IMG/VR virus record: IMGVR_UViG_3300048011_000479
Span: 1 to 61,702 of that record
Source of the DNA: a virus
Reading direction: 5' to 3' (one strand)
DNA length: 61,702 bases
Positions within the stretch are counted from its first letter, which is position 1, and every line of letters begins with the position of its first letter. Below the pieces are notes generated by a model. That model had not been told where the DNA came from. It saw nothing but the letters and a program-made list of their open reading frames with translations, and ran no database searches. Positions 14,678 through 25,700 of the stretch are shown piece after piece. A program made the translations under genes and the position numbers.

Positions 14678-16927
14678 TTACGGAGTCTCTCCGTTTGGTC
14701 CTGTTGCAGACGTTGTCCATTCTTTTGTTCCGCCATTATCAATAACTTTAAAAAATCGTTTTACCCTAGTTGATGCCGGTGTAGGCGTAGCCCCATCGTC
14801 TGCTTTTAGCGTAACATCGCCCGATGTATTACCTGTAAATCCAATGTTTGATATTAACTGTTGATTAGGTGAGCCGCCACTTACAGGTGTAACGCCGTAA
14901 GGTTCAACGGTATTAATATCAGTAAAATCAGCACCTATTGACGTAGTATCAATAGTTCCTGCTACATCAATATTACTAACTGCGCCGCGCAATGAAGTAG
15001 TATGCATTCTTGCATATGTATTAATACGCTTTTCAGCTGCTGGGTGCAAGAAATCTAATATGTCGATAAGTTGTGCTGTAACTGACCCAAAGCCTGGCTG
15101 CGGCATATCTGTAATATCTAGTGCAACTGCAACTGTGTTACTTTCCATTTGTGTATCGACATAATCTTTATTTGCCGCATCAGACAAGTTTCCAGTATCG
15201 TAATTAGTTGTTGTCAAACCTGTAAGCATTACAGTACTAGCACCATTTTTAAATGTCACTGTACCAGAACTATCTATAGTCAAAGGTGATGTAGTGGTAA
15301 TCGTAGGTATGCCACTAAGTTCGTCTAATGTCATACTACTGTGAACACGCAATCTATCCATAATGCCAACGTCACGTAACCCTAATGCTTCTTCAACAGC
15401 AACTCCAATTTCGTGGAATGTTCCGCCAGAGTTTTCTTGAATCATCATAATATCGTTAATCTTATATGCTTTTCCTTCTACAAGATTAAGATTATCATTT
15501 AGTTCCCAGTTTGTACCGTTAATAGTATCGTTAACCCAAGTAATAGTTTTATCAGCAGATGCACCTGGTTCGCCTTTAACAGTTATACCTGCTCCGTTAG
15601 CTGTATCATTATTACGCTGTATTAAACTATTAACATAAACAGGAGTAAACCCATTTTCTTCATAAAATATGCCGTTAGTAGATGCTGTTAAGGTATCGCT
15701 AGTAGCAGTAAATAATCCATTTACAGGCTCTAAGTATATAACAGTCCTATTATCTGAAATTCTTTTGTAAGTACCTGTTGCTCCGCTTGTTGTTTGCGTG
15801 ATAGTTTCGCCAACTGTAAGCTGTCCTGCTATAGCCGAGTTTAATGGAGCATTAAATGTTATAATTGTATCTGTATGACCCAATTCTATGTTATAATCGT
15901 CGATGCTAACTGTAGTTGCTTCGATAATTTGATTATTGCCTTGTACAGTTAAATCTCCTCTAATAAACACGCTACCATTAACATCTAGCGAAGCAGTTGG
16001 TAATTCGTCTGTTGCGAGATTTACACCCATACGTTTTGTCTGAGGGTCAAGTACTATGCCGTCATAGTCTGTATCACCTAGTAATCTAAATCTAAGTTGA
16101 TCGTTTAGTGCTGTATTTTGAAATATTGTGCCGTCAGCAGTAATAAAAATTCGTGTTTCGCCGGAGTTACCTATAGTAAGTCCGCCACTATCGCTAATTG
16201 TTAACGATCCGCTTGTTTCGCCATCGTCGTCTGATGGTAAGAACTGCGATGCTGTTTTCTTAACACGTAATCCTGTATCAGGATCAATTTTATCTGTAAC
16301 CAAAGAGTTTGTAGAATCTGCAATCCCATAAAAACGAAATTCATCTTCGTTTACAATGTTTATTCCTTTTTTAACATTACCTGTAATTTGAAGTAAAGAT
16401 TGTTCTGCAACAGTCGGAGTATATTCTTCGTTACTAATAAATGCAACTAAGTCTTCCCCTACATACATTTTTAACAATGTATGATCAACAGCACTTCTAT
16501 CACGCACTGTATCAACTTCCCAACCAGTCTTTCCCTGAGCATTTTCGTAAACAGGTCCTACAAGTGTTGTATCTGTTCCGTCATAAAAATATAACTGATC
16601 AGTTGAATTGTTAATCCAAATATCTCCAGCAACCATGTTAGGTCTGTCATTGCTTACAATAGGACCATTTGATTTAAATCCTGTACCATCATATACCTTT
16701 AATCTTCCTTCTGATCTATCATACCACAACTGCCCTGTAATAGGAGTTGATGGAGCTCCTGATCCTGCAAAATTTTCAAGTAGTTTTATTAAATTTTCAT
16801 TAAATGCTTCACCAAACCCTACATAGTTTCTTCCTATAAGAGTAATGTCACAAGTAGTAGTGTCTATTTGCCCGTCAACTAACTCTGTAAGAAGTGTTCC
16901 GTCTGTTTTATTAAGTTTATAAGCCAT
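14678..16927 (-). CDS. Virion fibre/structural protein, paralogue 2 of 3
   Basis: The 749-aa product has the shared N-terminal module: MAYKLN, LIGRNYVGFGE, LIKLLENFAG, GQLWYD and KVYDGTGF, plus a second GDIWINNSTDQLYFYDG repeat. The middle includes fibre-type segments (LDVNGSVFIRGDLTVQGNNQII). The C-terminal ~200 residues differ from both neighbours, and there is no collar or cleavage-type module. Its start codon overlaps the previous stop (TAATG at 16925-16929), with GAGGG as ribosome site, so it is coupled to the collar paralogue. Part of the tail fibre or baseplate periphery, by inference from paralogy. Confidence 0.75.
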   Translation of the reverse strand: MAYKLNKTDGTLLTELVDGQIDTTTCDITLIGRNYVGFGEAFNENLIKLLENFAGSGAPSTPITGQLWYDRSEGRLKVYDGTGFKSNGPIVSNDRPNMVAGDIWINNSTDQLYFYDGTDTTLVGPVYENAQGKTGWEVDTVRDRSAVDHTLLKMYVGEDLVAFISNEEYTPTVAEQSLLQITGNVKKGINIVNEDEFRFYGIADSTNSLVTDKIDPDTGLRVKKTASQFLPSDDDGETSGSLTISDSGGLTIGNSGETRIFITADGTIFQNTALNDQLRFRLLGDTDYDGIVLDPQTKRMGVNLATDELPTASLDVNGSVFIRGDLTVQGNNQIIEATTVSIDDYNIELGHTDTIITFNAPLNSAIAGQLTVGETITQTTSGATGTYKRISDNRTVIYLEPVNGLFTATSDTLTASTNGIFYEENGFTPVYVNSLIQRNNDTANGAGITVKGEPGASADKTITWVNDTINGTNWELNDNLNLVEGKAYKINDIMMIQENSGGTFHEIGVAVEEALGLRDVGIMDRLRVHSSMTLDELSGIPTITTTSPLTIDSSGTVTFKNGASTVMLTGLTTTNYDTGNLSDAANKDYVDTQMESNTVAVALDITDMPQPGFGSVTAQLIDILDFLHPAAEKRINTYARMHTTSLRGAVSNIDVAGTIDTTSIGADFTDINTVEPYGVTPVSGGSPNQQLISNIGFTGNTSGDVTLKADDGATPTPASTRVKRFFKVIDNGGTKEWTTSATGPNGETP

Positions 16928-19095
16928 TAGCCCTCTTCTCCTGCGTAAATTAGATAGTTAAGCGTTAAGAACGGATTCAATACTTCTATCGGTTGCCCTG
17001 TACTTGTGTCTGATAAAATACCACCAGTACCTGCATACAATGCACCCGACCCTGTACCAACTAAGTCGTCAACTGCTAACGTGTGTGCTCTGTTTAAATT
17101 TTCTACACTTTGCGTGGTGCTAACACCATAGAACTGAGATCCGCTTGGATCGTTTCTATCATTAATCATATCGTGTTCGTGTTCTGGTAGTTGTTCTTTA
17201 GTTAATGTTACTTCATCAGATCCACTGCGGCCGCCGTGCTGATCAGCAGCGGCACTTGTTGTTGTATTTGCTGCGCCACGTCGCCCCATACTATCGTTAC
17301 CTAGTGGAAATCTACCTCTCATATCCGGTACTGCAAAAAATTGGTCTGCAACACCTTCTTCTTGATCTACATCTCCCTTTGGTTTAAACGAATATGCAAT
17401 TCTTTGGAATAAAGGCTGATAAGCAGATATTAAATAATTTGAGCCATCACACACTAACCAACCTGGTGGTAATGGAATATCAACATCATTAATTATTCCA
17501 GCATATGGAATAATTGTTCCTACAGGTACAATAGCAGTAACGCCAGCAAGTATTCTGTCTCGTGGCATTCTAAATATGCCTGAAGGTTTGTTTACAAGAA
17601 ATTCGTCATCTGCTTCTGATGCTACAGGTGTAGCGTCATCGCCGGATCCAAAAGCTGTTGGTTTATTAGAAATAAATTCATTAGTAATACTTGTATTAAA
17701 AGTTACTGTACCTTGTTGACCGTCAAATTCAATGTTATTAGCAGTAATATCTCCTGTTACTTGAAATACAGTTGGTGATGATAATCTGTTTGCTTGTCCA
17801 GAACGTCCTGATACGTTGCCTTGTACATCTCCTCGTAAACTGCCTACAAATTCTGTAGAGTACATAGCACTAAACACTTTATCAGGCTGTCCAATTGCTC
17901 TTAAATTATTCGAATCTGGAAGTATTGCTGCAGAAACTGGATTAACTGACCCTGTATCTGGATTGATAAGGTTAGCTTTACCAACAACAAGTGGTCCGTC
18001 TATGTCTGCAATGCCGCCTACATATAAATTTTTAGCAATTCCTGCGCCGCCGCTTGTTATAATACTGCCGCTACTTACACCTGAACTATTAGTTAAACTT
18101 GTTACACGTAGTTGTTCGCTTGTTTGAATAACTCCTGTAACATCTAATTCGTGTTGCGGGCTCGGGTTATTAATACCGACTTTTTCTGTACTGTCTACAG
18201 TAATAACTGTAGTTGTAGTACCTGCATTATTCATTCTAATTTGTAAATTAGATCCACTGATGTCGTGTTGTATTATACCAGCAGTACCGTCAACTTGCAA
18301 TTTAAGTTCATTGCTAATACCAACATTAACACCTTCGGCGTTTTTAATTTTTAATGGAAAATTAGCAATATTAACTGCATCTTTACGCATAACATTAGTA
18401 GCAGTAATAAGTGTATCCGTTGCAGCAGTTACTCCCGGAATAACTAAATTTAGTGATTTTTCCGAAATACCGTTAAACTGTGCTATTCCGTCGCCTTCTA
18501 AATTTTTATTTGATAAGTTAATGCCTGGACGAATGCCATCTTCAAAACCTTCAATTGTTGCTTTAGGATTAAATGCTTCACTAGCTACAATAGCAACCGG
18601 TTTGCCTTTTACTTCTATAAAAACAACATTGTAAATATTATTATCAATAGCAGTAACTTCAGTTGGCCTACTACCAGTAACTAATCCTTCTGCAAATTCT
18701 GGACCTACTAATACCCAGCCAGAACCTGCAAACAAATATAATTGTTGGTTATCTGTATCAACCCACAAATCGCCAATTATTGAATTTGCTGCATCTGGAG
18801 CTAAATTTGCTTTCTTTAGTCCGCCAGCTGCTACCCACGTAGTACCATCCCACAATTTAAGTTGATCAATTCCTGGTGTATTATCATACCATAATTGTCC
18901 TTCAACTGGGTTTAAAGGTTGAATTGAATTAGCAAAGTTTTCTAATAGGTGTAAAAAGTTTTCTGCAATACTTGATCCGTATGCAGTAGTATTACGCCCA
19001 GGAAGATTTAATGAAGTTTCTTGGTTAATAGTATTGTCTTCGATAACAATACTACCTTTATTTACAAAATCTGAATATCTAATAGTATATGCCAT
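16927..19095 (-). CDS. Tail collar/fibre protein, paralogue 1 of 3
   Basis: The 722-aa protein begins with the shared module (MAYTIRYSDF, LPGRNTTAYG, FLHLLENFAN, GQLWYD) and ends with a phage tail collar domain from about residue 520: VPVGTIIPYAG, PPGWLVCDG, FAVPDMRGRFPLG and LPEHEHDM. T4 gp12 short tail fibre carries the same collar domain. The central region includes fibre-type repeats (LDVTGVIQTSEQLRVTSLT; SGSIITSGGAGIAKNLYVGG). This is therefore the best candidate for a receptor-binding short fibre or collar component. It starts three bases after the 205-aa gene stops. Confidence 0.85.
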   Translation of the reverse strand: MAYTIRYSDFVNKGSIVIEDNTINQETSLNLPGRNTTAYGSSIAENFLHLLENFANSIQPLNPVEGQLWYDNTPGIDQLKLWDGTTWVAAGGLKKANLAPDAANSIIGDLWVDTDNQQLYLFAGSGWVLVGPEFAEGLVTGSRPTEVTAIDNNIYNVVFIEVKGKPVAIVASEAFNPKATIEGFEDGIRPGINLSNKNLEGDGIAQFNGISEKSLNLVIPGVTAATDTLITATNVMRKDAVNIANFPLKIKNAEGVNVGISNELKLQVDGTAGIIQHDISGSNLQIRMNNAGTTTTVITVDSTEKVGINNPSPQHELDVTGVIQTSEQLRVTSLTNSSGVSSGSIITSGGAGIAKNLYVGGIADIDGPLVVGKANLINPDTGSVNPVSAAILPDSNNLRAIGQPDKVFSAMYSTEFVGSLRGDVQGNVSGRSGQANRLSSPTVFQVTGDITANNIEFDGQQGTVTFNTSITNEFISNKPTAFGSGDDATPVASEADDEFLVNKPSGIFRMPRDRILAGVTAIVPVGTIIPYAGIINDVDIPLPPGWLVCDGSNYLISAYQPLFQRIAYSFKPKGDVDQEEGVADQFFAVPDMRGRFPLGNDSMGRRGAANTTTSAAADQHGGRSGSDEVTLTKEQLPEHEHDMINDRNDPSGSQFYGVSTTQSVENLNRAHTLAVDDLVGTGSGALYAGTGGILSDTSTGQPIEVLNPFLTLNYLIYAGEEG

Positions 19096-19097
19096 TG

Positions 19098-19715
19098 TTA
19101 TCCCTCATTAAATCCGGTTAAACTTTGAACTCTTACAGTATAATCAATTTGTATAAGTCTGTTTAATGACTTTTGAACTGGATGGAAGATAACGTGTGTT
19201 AGTAATCTGCCGTCAGCGCCACTTGCGCCTGCACTAACTAATCCTAATTCATCAAAAACATAAAGATTTTCTGTGTTTGTAGCAGTATCAAACGCATCTT
19301 GTCCGCTTGGTTCACCGTAATCAAGTAAGCAACTAACAAGTATGTCTGTATAGTTTGTGCCACTTACGTGCCTTGTTTCAAGTTTATTTCTTACTGGATC
19401 TGTATTGTTACTTGCTTGATCGTCTACTACTTTATCAAATGTTTTGTTATATAAACTTGCATTTGTACCTGTACTGTTTGGTGTTAAGTAAGTAATAATA
19501 CCAGTTGGATCAACTGATGTACCACCATTACCGAACGCCATTTTATAAATTGGTCCTTGACCTGCGTTGGCTAAGGACTCAGCAAGTGCTATACTCATAT
19601 TTTCATAATGAATAGCATTGCGTTTGTCAATAAGAACTTCGCCACTCTCAGGATCACTAATTTTAATATGTCCTTGGAGTAGTACTCCGTTTAAATCTTT
19701 AAATGTATCTGTCAT
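19098..19715 (-). CDS. Conserved-type virion structural protein (205 aa)
   Basis: The 205-aa product begins MTDTFKDLNGVLLQGHIKI and is beta-rich, with a GNGGTSVDPTG loop near 73 and LLTHVIFHPVQKSLNRLIQIDYTVRV at the C-terminus. It has a late promoter box 19 bases upstream and a good ribosome site (AGGAAG), and lies between the giant baseplate-region gene and the collar/fibre paralogues. Position suggests a wedge-to-fibre connector, the place held by gp8 or gp9 in T4, but I see no sequence similarity that proves this. Confidence 0.6.
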   Translation of the reverse strand: MTDTFKDLNGVLLQGHIKISDPESGEVLIDKRNAIHYENMSIALAESLANAGQGPIYKMAFGNGGTSVDPTGIITYLTPNSTGTNASLYNKTFDKVVDDQASNNTDPVRNKLETRHVSGTNYTDILVSCLLDYGEPSGQDAFDTATNTENLYVFDELGLVSAGASGADGRLLTHVIFHPVQKSLNRLIQIDYTVRVQSLTGFNEG

Positions 19716-19733
19716 TTTATCTTCCTGCTAGTG

Positions 19734-19741
19734 TATTTATT
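19734..19741 (-). promoter_or_regulatory. T4-type late promoter box (AATAAATA, minus strand)
   Basis: AATAAATA on the minus strand overlaps the stop codon of the giant gene and lies 19 bases before ATG 19715. It would allow the fibre genes to be transcribed apart from the 16-kb gene upstream. Confidence 0.65.
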
Positions 19742-22700
19742 TAGGTAAGTCAGTTGTTGCTCCGCGGATGAATTGTGCTACTGGATTATCTGAATATCTT
19801 AGTTGTTGACCCGGTATTTGCCACAATTTTCCTACTTTTCTTACTATTAGTGTTCTGCTATTTGTTGCCGGTTTTTCTGCAAGTTCTACTATAGCAACAT
19901 CGTTCTCTATAGTAAGAGTAAACTCTGCATCTAGTGTAGTGTCACCTTCTGGACTATCTTTATCAATAAGCCCTGTTACTAAGTTTCCATTTTCATCAAC
20001 TTTCTGGAATTGATATGCTGCTATTGCATTTTTACGCAATCTTTTTCCGCCGACAAATATTTCAAACTCGTCTACACCTTTAGTAGGTAACCAATCAAGT
20101 ACAATTTGTGTAGATTCGTCTTCAAGTGCTATTAAAGAAATCATTCGGTCTCTATAAGGAACAGTTTCTTTATCACTTTGGTCCATAATTTCAGTTCCTT
20201 CTTCGTAAACTGTTCGAGAACCAGTACCTAGTGTACCTCTACGCAATTGCGAAAGTGTATTGCCGGCTACTTGGAAGTATTCGATGCGCTCACCTTCAAT
20301 GAATAGTACACCCGGATTGTTTGCATCTACATCAGGAATAGTGATATTTGACGCATCTGCAAGTACAATTTGCTTGTCAGTTATATTTAACTCTTGTGCA
20401 AGAGTATAAACGTTGTTTTTGTTTAGACGTTTGTAGTTTGTTCTGTTTAACATGTCTTTAAACATTCTAAATCCAAATTTTTCATTAGATTTAGGTGCAG
20501 CAAAATGTATAACTTGTATTATATCGTTAGCTTCTAGTGGACGAGTTATTTGTACGTAACTGTCTAGTTTAACTAGTTTATAATCTCTATTTGCTGTAAG
20601 TAATGTCCCGTTTAACACTACCCATATATATGCAGCATCAAGTGCAGGTTCTCTTAATTCAATTAAGCCTTTTCCTCGTCTATGTGCTTCGTAATAATCT
20701 TCACTGCCAATAGTTAACACTCTTCTAGAAACATTAGTCTTAGTTTCCATTTGTATATCTTGTAACTCATGTCTTGCAAATGTAAATATGTCAATCACTG
20801 TACCTTCTGCAGGAGCAGTATTAATAACTAAGTTATCGCCTGCTTCAATTAAATCTACATCTTGCACAATGTTTGTTGATGCGCCACTTGTTTGTCCTTC
20901 AATTGGTATAGTGTCGTCGGCATCAACTAATTGTTCTAAGCCTGGTAACGTACCTATTATTGTAAGCAAGTTAGTTGAGTATGATTTAACTGTTGCTGTA
21001 AATTGGGTACTATCTGGATAGCCAATTGTTATAGTTTCACCAACTTCAAATGTTCCAGTTGTTTGACTTAGTCCTAATCTAGTGTTTTTAGAGAACGCAT
21101 AATCTGCTGTTGAAGGAACAACAACTTCTAAATCATCTCCAGTTTCGCCCACGTTATCAAATAATATAACTTGTGTGTTAGCAAAGTCCCAGTTATAGTC
21201 TGACAGAAGTTTTAATTTTCTTCCATTTAGATATACATCTACTAAGTCTGGAGCTAAACTACTTCCTGCCCATTGTGATGTATCTAATTGATAGTTTCTA
21301 TCTGGAACAATATACCACTGTTGAGTATATCCAGGATACAATATTGTATCATCAACTTTAACAATAACATTGTGGCTTAATGGTAACTTTGAACTAGGTT
21401 CCGGAGCAAGCTCAAACCCTACCGTACTTCCGTCGCCGATAAATCTATTTACATTAGTTGCGCTATATCTCTGTACAGTAGATTCGTTTGTATCGTATAG
21501 TGCATAGTAAATAAATGCATCGTTATCGGGTGCAGTCGAAAATTCTAAGGCAACTAATCCTTGTCTATCTCCGTATGTTGCGTCTGTTTCAAATAGTGCT
21601 ACCGTTGCTGTCAATCCGTTTACAGTAATATAAGATTGTAAATCATCTCTGTAAACGCTATTAGTTACAAATACTCGAGTATTACCGTCACCGATAAAGT
21701 TATCAATGTCAAGTATATTTTCGCCATTGCCGCTCATTGATGAAATATTAACTCTATCTCCTGCGTTTAAAGCATTAGTAAGTGTAATTTTCTTTTGTGC
21801 AAGGTCAACGTTATAATCAGAATCTGTAAGCATACTGCCATTTACTTTTACAAATAGTGAAAAGATGTTATGTGGCAATATATCTAAATCAAATTCAGTC
21901 TGTAAAGCGGTAGCAGTATAATTTCTATTAGACATTACGCTGCCGCCATCTGCAACCCTGTCAAAAACTTTTAAGTCTAGTGTATCGTGCATCTGTCCTG
22001 GTATAAGTTCTTCAGGTCCTTTTGATGTAGTCGGAGTAATAAATCCGTCGCCATCTATTGTAATGTCGCCAGCGTCTAATCCTGTAGCAGTACCATACTG
22101 CAAGTTACCACCTTCAATTAAACTATCAAATCCAGCGCCGCTTGGTAAAAAGCTACCATCACTTGATGATTTTCTAATAGTAATAGTCGGTGTAATTGGA
22201 TTACCATCAAACGTAAAGTACTCTTCCCACTCAGCAACATTTTCAATATTAATTGTATATACCGGTGCGCCATTTGCGCCTGTAGTTACTTCGTATTCGC
22301 CACTATTAGTAGTAAGAGACTTCATTAGTGCATTAGGATTTCCTAATGCTAATACTGTAGATCCGTCTTCTGCTAGATAAGTTTTTGTACTACCGTCATA
22401 GTTTGGATCGTCAACTCGTGTAGCATTTATGTATACATTGTATAACGAGTTTTCTTCTAACGGCTTAGATAATGTAAATGAAGTTTGTACACCTGTAGTA
22501 GGAAAGCTCTCGTCATCAAAAGTTTCGTCATATGAGTCCCACGATGTTGTATACCAAGGTTGACTATCAAATCCTAAATCTTGTCCAAACTCAAATCCAC
22601 GAACTTCAACTCCACCGTAGTCAATTCCGTCCATTAACTGTCCTAAATCTGTACCATACTGTCCTGTTTCTGGATTGTATAGCAGTTTAGTTCTATCAGC

Positions 22701-25700
22701 AGCTGATAACATTTCGTAGCTCTTATTGTAAGTTACTACAATAGTTGTACCTGCAACACGAGATTGCTCAAGTAAAATATATCCCAAATCATGTGTGTGA
22801 GTTTTGTCACTACTAATTGAACTTTCATTATTATATGAGTATTCGCTATCAAGTGCTTCGACACCATTAATTACAACACTAACATTTGCTCTTGTTAGAT
22901 CCATTGGATACTTTAATCGAAGTTTTAATTCTGTACCTGTGCTTACAAACGTTTCACTTTCTTTAAGAACAAGTATTTCATAATCAGGTGTAGTTCTATC
23001 AAATTTCTGTTTAACATTTAACGTTCTAATTTTCTTATTTCCAAGAACAACACTTACTCTAGGCTGTGTTCCACCGTCGGCTTGTGTGCCTTCAATGTTA
23101 ACTGTTGGTACACTAGTGTAACCACTTCCTGGATTGTCAACAACAATACTCTTAACTGATCCGCTACCAATAAATGCACGAGCAGTTGCACCAGTGCCGC
23201 CGCCGCCACTAATAGTAACTAGTGGAACTTCACTATATCCGCTTCCGCCGTCTTTAATAAGTATTTCTTCAACTTCGTATGTAAAGTTATCAATCCAGTG
23301 TTTCTGCGGATATACATCTACGTTAAAGTTAATGTCTGATAATACACCTTCATTAATTGTAACCTTAGGTGAAATAATTTCTCCACGTTGTGGATCATAA
23401 AACGGTGATAGTTCAAAGTCTGTTAATACGCTCTGAGTATTGTCTAGTTTATCATAAGCAGACAAGTATTCTCTAATTTTAGTCTTATATGGTTTAACTT
23501 CTTCAACATATGCTTCAAAGCTAGGCAAATTATCATTTTGGAATGTAGTTTTTTCTACTAACTCGCCAACATTGTGTTTTGCTTTGATAAAACTTGTTTT
23601 AAATAACCAGTCTGCATAATTTTGTTCTGAAAGAACATAACGTAAACTTGCAAAGAACAATTGATTATATTCATTTGCTAATTTATCAACAAATAAGTCA
23701 TCTCTAATAGTTTCTAATATCTTACGTAATTCAGTATCTCCACCAGTTTGTGTATATAACTTATCTAAGAACTCTACAGTTCCGTTTTGTCTACCAATAG
23801 TTCTGTATCCTGTAGTATAATCGGGCGTATCTATGTTTACAATTTTTTCTAGTAGTATCCATCCGCCGGCTCCTACGTCACTAATTTTTACAATATCACC
23901 AATTGCATCATCAATAATGTTTAACTGATAATAATCATCTATCAAGAAGTCTACCGAAGTTAGTGAACTATATCCTTCTGCATACCAATCTTTATAATTC
24001 CAATAATCTGCTACATTATAATATTGTTGTACAGACTTGTTCCAGGATCTTGTAGTATTGTTCCAGGCGTATATTGCCCAAGCTCCTGCAAGTGTGCTAT
24101 CAGCACGTACAAGCGCACTAAGAGCCCTTACAGTAAGCGTTAGTGTGTCTTGGTAGTTAGTGCCGCCGTTAACAACATCGACGCTTGTAATAGCACCTAT
24201 GACGTTTATATTAGCACGTAATTCTAAGTCTTCACCAGTGCCTTCAAATTCAATTTTAGGAGGCAATCTGTAACCTCTGCCAGCGTTTACAATATTAACA
24301 CTTGTTACTGTACCGTCTACAATTACTGGTTGCAATACTGCTGTTTCAGCTCGTACTGTACCAACTAAGCGCAATTCTTCTTCAGTGTCTACAGCAGTAT
24401 CGTATACTCCTGACAACTCTGACGGTATTGGATCTTTTTCAAACAGTTTGTTAATGTTTAGGCTATCAACTGCTAGTTCATCTGCAAGAACTCTGTTTAC
24501 TCTTTCAATAAATTGTTTTAGAGCTTCTTGTCTATTAACAAACCAACCTTGTCGTGGTTTAAGTTGATTTCCGTATTTTTGTTTTACACTTAGTGTAGGG
24601 TCTGGTACTTCTCTATGATATTTGTCTGCACCAACTAAACTATCAAACCATTTTTCTTCAATTACACTTTTTGGACGACTTGTGTCCAATCCGTCAGTAA
24701 TAATCTGATATTCAGTATGTATATTATTATCTTGGTTGTCAATAGTCCAGTAACGGAAGTTTATAGCAACATCTTTTTCATTAGTAAGTTTATTTGTATT
24801 GTGTACTACAAATCTATCGTTACCTAATATCGTAACAAAGCGTAGTTGCTGTCCTGCTGGATCTCTAATAATATTTGCAATATCAAATGCTGTTTTGTTT
24901 CTGTTTGCTACATTTGGAACGATACGAGTGTCTTTAACCCAGAAATAATAACGCTGACTAAAGCTCTGTGAAATGTTGTCGTATATGTCTTTTTGTACAT
25001 ATCGTGTATCACCATATAGAGTTTGGCCACTGTAGCCGCTTGCTACACCTTGATTTGTATTTGCTCTAACGTCCCATTGGCTAGGTATAACTCTCGATTC
25101 TACCCATTCATAAACGTCTATACTTGCACCTTGTGCAAGATTTCCCCATATATTACTCGAATATAATATATCACCTTGATGATAATCGACAAATTTTACA
25201 GTGCTTAAATCCCACCATATTTTACCAACCTGTTCTTGGGCCCAAACTGTAAGAGCTTCTTTAGTAGATTCGTTACCAACATTATAATTAGCTGGGTCAT
25301 AATAAGTTTTGTAGGAAATTTCTTGTTCGGCAATGCCTGCAACTTTTCCAAGTATAGGATCAATAATATCTAAGCGTGATAGCATTAGATTTTTGTTTGT
25401 ATCATACACAAACGATCCTCGCATCTTATCTACATCAACTGGCACAACTGGTTCTCTGTGCATACTCCAAACCTGAGTGTCTGCATCTTTAATATATACA
25501 GCAACCTTTCCACCTTCCAATGTAGGCAATCCCACTAATATAGCATTATCTTGTACAATAGCATTTTTACCAAAATTTTCAACATTAAAATTATTATATT
25601 TTAATTTCTGTCCAAATATTAAACTGTCATTAACATTCTCATATAGATAAACAATGCCGCTATCTTGTATAGAACTTACATATGTTGTAAAGCCGTTATC

